Assembly: GCA_020216575.1 (NCBI GenBank)
Contig: JAIUYC010000107.1
Location: 1-8,608 of the forward strand
Reading direction: 5' to 3'
Length of the DNA stretch: 8,608 bases
From: Coleofasciculus sp. S288
GTDB lineage: Bacteria > Cyanobacteriota > Cyanobacteriia > Cyanobacteriales > Coleofasciculaceae
Positions 6,003 through 8,608 of this stretch are shown here, piece after piece. Below the pieces are notes generated by a model, which was not told the DNA's origin, made no database searches, and worked only from the letters and a program-made list of their open reading frames with translations. Both the position numbers and the translations under genes were made by a program. How positions within the stretch are numbered: position 1 is the first letter of the stretch; every line of letters begins with the position of its first letter.

Positions 6003-7412
6003 TCATCGAGTCTTGACAAGTTTGCCATCCTGAATTTTTTCAGTTGGATGAAGAATCACCCTCTCGCCTGTTGTTAATCCCTGCTTCACTTCGGCTTCCA
6101 AGTCACTGCGATATCCCACTTCAATCTGGCGACGATGGGCTTTATTCTCCTTCACCACAAACACACACCAGGCTTTATCGCAGCGAAACAGCGCACTTAA
6201 GGGTAACTTCAGTGCATTCTTGTCTTCCCAGATGACAATTTTTGCATCCACTCGGTAGGCATCCCCCAAGGTTTGCGGCGGCTCAACAAAGTCACCGATA
6301 ATGTTCACCCGTTGTTCCTCCACCCCCAAAGCAGATACCTTGGTAAAGGCTGAAGGTTCAATGCGCGTTACCTTTGCCTGCAAGGGCGAACGCTCTCCCC
6401 TCTGCTCAATCCAAATCGGATCGTTGGGTTGAATCATTTCGGCATCTTGGGAGAGGACATCAATCACTAATTCCAGTTGAGTCGCGTCTCCCAATTCCAA
6501 TAGGGGTGTGCCTTCTGTGACAAACTGAGCGCTTTTTTGCAAAACTCGCAGCACCCGCCCTTGAACGGGAGAGCGAATCTCGGTGCGACGGGCATCATCC
6601 TGAAGGCGGGAGAGTTCGGCTTCAATACTAGCAATTTGAGCATCATAAACTCGCAATAAATAATCTGGGTCGGATTGCTCCGCTTTAAGTAATGCCAAGT
6701 CCTTTTGAGCCGCAGCAACTTCAGCGGCAGAGGCTTGGGCGGCACGGGTAGCGGCTTCTAGTTCCTGGGCGCGAGTCGTTTCATTCAGTTGGGCTGTTTC
6801 CCGTTCCTGACGAGGAATTACGCCCGCTGCCTCCAGTTCTTGAGCGCGTTGGCGATCGCGTTTTGCCTGTTCCAGTGCCGCTTGAGCTTGAGCAACTCTT
6901 GCTTCTGCCTGTCGCTGATTAGCTTGTGCCGCATTAATCCGGGCTGTTGCCTGGGATAAAGCTTCAGGTTTTGGTCGCTGTGTTGCCACTCCCGCCCGTT
7001 GTGCTTTGGCTTCCGCTAATCGTCCCAAAGCTTGCTTAACTGCGGCATTGAGCGGTAGGGGGTCAATGTGAGCTACTAAAGTCCCGACTTTCACCGGATC
7101 GCCTGCTTCTAGTTTAATGCGCTCAAGTTGTCCATTTACATCTGCTGCTACGATAAAGCGATCGCGTACCCGAGTTTTCCCCTCTGCATTTACCGTCACC
7201 TGAAGTTTACCTCGTTCCACCTGACCTGTTTCCACTGCGATCGGAGTAGGTCGAAATACGGATACAATCAGCAGCACTGTCACCAATCCCAGTGCCAGCC
7301 AACCCACTCGCTTTAGGGTTAACCAGGGCAACCGCTTGCGGATTAAATCACGTTTTTGGGGAGGCTTCTGATTATTAGTTTGTTCCAGTTGGTGTTGTGG
7401 GAGTTGTTTCAT
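6003..7412 (-). CDS. HlyD/AcrA-type periplasmic adaptor (membrane-fusion protein)
   Basis: 469 residues from ATG 7410-7412; a GTG at 7422-7424 would add four. An adaptor bridging an inner-membrane exporter (RND or ABC type) and an outer-membrane channel. Domains in order: a basic cytoplasmic N terminus, one membrane segment around residues 36-53, the first lipoyl half at about 82-118 (FIVAADVNGQLERIKLEAGDPVKVG), a long Ala/Gln/Glu-rich coiled-coil hairpin at about 120-276 with its turn near AAGVIPRQE, the second lipoyl half at about 278-310 (EIRSPVQGRVLRVLQKS), then beta-barrel and membrane-proximal domains ending with LTTGERVILHPTEKIQDGKLV. Two cysteines (C411 and C416 in this numbering) lie in FRCDKAWCVFVV. 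No exporter subunit or TolC-like gene is in the window, so the substrate is unknown. Downstream is the unrelated pyrB. Confidence 0.92.
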   Translation of the reverse strand: MKQLPQHQLEQTNNQKPPQKRDLIRKRLPWLTLKRVGWLALGLVTVLLIVSVFRPTPIAVETGQVERGKLQVTVNAEGKTRVRDRFIVAADVNGQLERIKLEAGDPVKVGTLVAHIDPLPLNAAVKQALGRLAEAKAQRAGVATQRPKPEALSQATARINAAQANQRQAEARVAQAQAALEQAKRDRQRAQELEAAGVIPRQERETAQLNETTRAQELEAATRAAQASAAEVAAAQKDLALLKAEQSDPDYLLRVYDAQIASIEAELSRLQDDARRTEIRSPVQGRVLRVLQKSAQFVTEGTPLLELGDATQLELVIDVLSQDAEMIQPNDPIWIEQRGERSPLQAKVTRIEPSAFTKVSALGVEEQRVNIIGDFVEPPQTLGDAYRVDAKIVIWEDKNALKLPLSALFRCDKAWCVFVVKENKAHRRQIEVGYRSDLEAEVKQGLTTGERVILHPTEKIQDGKLVKTR

Positions 7413-7528
7413 AAAACTTCGCACTCAGGAAACCCACGTCATTTATGCATTGGTCAACCGTCAGGGCTTTGCTTTTAAATACAGTCTACTTAACTTAAAA
7501 TTGCACCATTCTTAGTAAGTGACAAAAC

Positions 7529-7656
7529 CCGCCAAGAACTTAAGTTCTTGGCTCATAGCTTAAGTCCATTTTAATGGACTGAAATCCTTGTTCCATAAGC
7601 TTTTAGTCCTTTTCAAAGGACTTGAGCTATGAGCCAGGGGTTTAAACCCCTGGCGG
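7529..7656. repeat. Symmetrical multi-hairpin element, MITE-like or structured-RNA-like
   Basis: Nested inverted structure. The outer arm CCGCCA (7529-7534) pairs with TGGCGG (7651-7656). Just inside are two 22-nt perfect palindromes, 7531-7552 (GCCAAGAACTT plus its reverse complement) and 7633-7654 (GCCAGGGGTTT plus its reverse complement). An 18-bp long-range stem joins 7550-7567 (GGCTCATAGCTTAAGTCC) to 7618-7635, with 17 Watson-Crick pairs and one G-U. Within it, two local hairpins have 8-bp stems: AGTCCATT at 7563-7580 and AGTCCTTT at 7605-7622. They compete with the ends of the long stem and flank a 24-nt spacer. Such mirrored palindromes resemble small mobile repeats of cyanobacteria. 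It has no coding capacity. Confidence 0.8.
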
Positions 7657-7736
7657 TTGTTGCAACTGCTGCAAGATGTCAGTTGAAACGGGTTGAAAGG
7701 CTTATCCAGTAAACTTTAGCTTGACATAGCTTTGAG

Positions 7737-7755
7737 CCGGAAATTTATTTCCAGG
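7737..7755. repeat. Hairpin that looks like a degenerate part of the neighbouring element
   Basis: GGAAAT-TT-ATTTCC, flanked by CC on the left and AGG on the right and preceded by GAG, mirrors the layout of the 7633-7654 palindrome (GAGCC, palindrome, TGG). The stem sequence itself differs. It may be a decayed second end or an unrelated hairpin. Confidence 0.4.
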
Positions 7756-7869
7756 TTCTTAAGTTGGTGGCATTCAGCTTAACTCAAAGGACTTTTAAAT
7801 GCGTGAATGCGTGACTTCTAAGGGAGCGATAGTAGTCTCTTTTCTGTTCCCTGTTCCCTTGTTGGTGAA

Positions 7870-8244
7870 TTAACTTGCCGCCGCCATTGTTTTTTTACGA
7901 TTGGGACGCTTGCGGTCTGATTTTTTCTTCAATCCTACCGCTTGAGCTTGGTCGCTGTCTGACCCATATTGCCCGCGCACGGCTTCTTTCATGGCTAATA
8001 CTGCGTTGTGAAATTCCCATTCTGCTAATCGGGCGGCATCAGCAGCAGCACGGTATAGAGCGAGTTTCTCAGTTTCGGCTTGTTGCTGCGCCAACATAGC
8101 CTGATAGGCTTGCTGTAAGGTGTCAACAGAGGCATCACTACGGGCTGTGTTGTAGGTGCTGATGGTTTGTAAACCGTGAAATGAGTCAATATCTTGACTA
8201 ATGATTTGAGGGCGTAAACGGCGTGTTGTATCTTGGCTAGGCAT
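7870..8244 (-). CDS. Small hypothetical protein with helical core and basic tail
   Basis: 124 residues, ATG to TAA. I recognise the general look of a cyanobacterial protein usually annotated as hypothetical but know no function. The N terminus, PSQDTTRRLRPQIISQDIDSFHGLQTI, looks structured. Residues about 40-92 are Ala/Gln/Glu-rich, predicted helical and possibly coiled-coil (LQQAYQAMLAQQQAETEKLALYRAAADAARLAEWEFHNAVLAMKEAV). GSDSDQAQAVGLKKKSDRKRPNRKK (about 94-118) ends in a strongly basic tail that could contact nucleic acid or anionic partners. There is no signal peptide or membrane segment. It stands alone: the next gene on its strand lies 457 bp downstream across the multi-hairpin element, and a 21-bp tandem repeat array begins 87 bp upstream of its start. 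The upstream AT-rich stretch near 8264-8272 could include a -10 box, but no Shine-Dalgarno sequence is clear. Confidence 0.75.
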   Translation of the reverse strand: MPSQDTTRRLRPQIISQDIDSFHGLQTISTYNTARSDASVDTLQQAYQAMLAQQQAETEKLALYRAAADAARLAEWEFHNAVLAMKEAVRGQYGSDSDQAQAVGLKKKSDRKRPNRKKTMAAAS

Positions 8245-8331
8245 ATTTGCATCGGTTGTAGACTATATATTTAATGTTCCCGTTGCTAAAGGAAAAAGAA
8301 CAGCCGAGAGAAAAAAAGGGAATTTTAACGG

Positions 8332-8478
8332 TTGCAGGTCGATGCATTCGTATTGCAGGTTGATGCATTAGCGTTGCAGGTCGATGTATTCACATTGCAA
8401 GTTGATGCAATAACATTGCAGGTTGATGTATTGGCATTGCCAGTTGATGTATTAGCATTGCCAGTTAATGCAATGACA
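8332..8478. repeat. Seven tandem 21-bp units
   Basis: Seven consecutive units of exactly 21 bp with no indels begin at 8332, 8353, 8374, 8395, 8416, 8437 and 8458. Each starts TTG, with consensus TTGCAGGTTGATG followed by a variable A/T-rich end. As the unit is seven codons, the plus strand stays open from 8329 to TGA at 8494-8496: LQVDAFV, LQVDALA, LQVDVFT, LQVDAIT, LQVDVLA, LPVDVLA, LPVNAMT. The frame is preceded by TAA at 8326-8328 and offers only a TTG start (8332), so coding is doubtful. The minus strand is also open in one frame but has no start codon. Confidence 0.9.
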
Positions 8479-8534
8479 AAACTGCAAGATGCTTGATTGT
8501 TGTACGACTTTTTTTAAAGTGTCAACTTAACGTT

Positions 8535-8586
8535 AGCTGGGCGGTTGAAACCGCAGCTACACAACCAAAACCCGCCTACGCGGGTT
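8535..8586. repeat. Hairpin pair near the right edge
   Basis: First hairpin: AGCTG (8535-8539) pairs with CAGCT (8554-8558) and CGGTT (8542-8546) with AACCG (8549-8553), with a GG bulge. Second: AACCCGC (8569-8575), loop CTAC, GCGGGTT (8580-8586). On the minus strand the second is followed by TT, giving GGGTTTT, so it could be a weak terminator for a gene beyond the right edge. Otherwise it resembles a dispersed cyanobacterial repeat. Confidence 0.5.
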
Positions 8587-8608
8587 GAGTGAAGCCTTGA
8601 TTTTTCGT

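Larger units (their letters stand above)
273..7165. repeat. Nine dispersed HIP1 octamers (GCGATCGC)
   Basis: Exact copies at 273, 995, 2077, 2981, 4486, 5099, 5547, 6852 and 7158 (left ends). This density is a hallmark of many cyanobacterial genomes. Most copies lie inside genes of both the accessory and the housekeeping parts, but none lies right of 7165. Confidence 0.95.
7413..7869. other. 457-bp intergenic region between the adaptor gene and the 124-residue gene
   Basis: No convincing gene on either strand. It holds a large multi-hairpin element (7529-7656), a smaller related hairpin (7737-7755) and, near the right end, two back-to-back copies of CTGTTCC (7844-7857), a heptamer type seen as short tandem repeats in cyanobacteria. 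The stretch 7413-7520 presumably carries the adaptor gene promoter, but no clear -10/-35 pair was found. Confidence 0.7.
8245..8608. other. 364-bp non-genic stretch at the right edge
   Basis: No recognised gene. It contains the region upstream of the 124-residue gene, a run of seven 21-bp tandem units (8332-8478), and a pair of hairpins (8535-8586). The only notable frame is the open heptapeptide-repeat frame through the tandem units. Confidence 0.6.

Noticed and set aside
7128..7316. 62-residue Cys/His-rich plus-strand frame
   Set aside because: Antisense to the membrane-segment and lipoyl region of the adaptor gene. The Cys and His residues come from reversed codons rather than an ordered metal-binding pattern.
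7529..7656. Retron, tRNA or OMEGA/IS200-type RNA interpretation of the multi-hairpin element
   Set aside because: No reverse transcriptase, TnpB/IscB or transposase gene is nearby, and the fold does not match a tRNA cloverleaf.
8332..8478. CRISPR array interpretation of the tandem repeats
   Set aside because: Units are directly adjacent with no spacers, and variation is spread through the unit. It is a simple tandem array.

Overview
The window looks like chromosomal DNA from a cyanobacterium, probably a filamentous one. Three signs point there. There are nine exact copies of the HIP1 octamer GCGATCGC in 8.6 kb. There is a DapL-type LL-diaminopimelate aminotransferase. The mix also fits: a Uma2 nuclease-fold protein, several toxin-antitoxin genes, and hairpin-rich dispersed repeats between genes. 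The genus cannot be told from the sequence alone. Every gene lies on the minus strand except a truncated RelE-like gene at the left edge.

Left third (1-3403), accessory toxin-antitoxin and DNA-modification cluster: the 3' part of a RelE/ParE toxin gene (plus strand), a Uma2-family putative nuclease, a solitary D12-class DNA adenine methyltransferase, a MntA/HepT-type module, and a RelE/ParE toxin followed by an unrecognised 103-residue protein. In transcription order, mntA, hepT and the methyltransferase gene are stitched together by stop/start overlaps (GTGA, then TAATG). hepT carries an in-frame TAA at codon 31 although homology-like sequence continues in the same frame on both sides, so it is a nonsense-interrupted gene or encodes an N-terminally truncated toxin. 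The RelE gene and its downstream partner are also coupled (TGATG).

Middle (3448-5911), housekeeping: dapL (lysine and peptidoglycan precursor synthesis) and pyrB (aspartate carbamoyltransferase, pyrimidine synthesis), each complete with intact active-site motifs. A perfect 8-bp-stem hairpin separates dapL from the toxin gene 44 nt downstream.

Right third (6003-8608): a HlyD/AcrA-type membrane-fusion protein with no transporter partner in the window, then a 124-residue protein of unknown function with a basic tail. The DNA around these is rich in structure. A roughly 130-bp symmetrical element holds two 22-nt perfect palindromes, an 18-bp long-range stem and two internal hairpins. Upstream of the 124-residue gene lie seven tandem 21-bp units, which stay open as a heptapeptide repeat (LQVDALA-like) on the plus strand. 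A further hairpin pair sits near the right edge.

The most promising leads for something undescribed are the RelE plus 103-residue pair, the mntA-hepT-methyltransferase cassette with its broken toxin, the multi-hairpin element and the 21-bp repeat array. None can be shown to be new without database searches.
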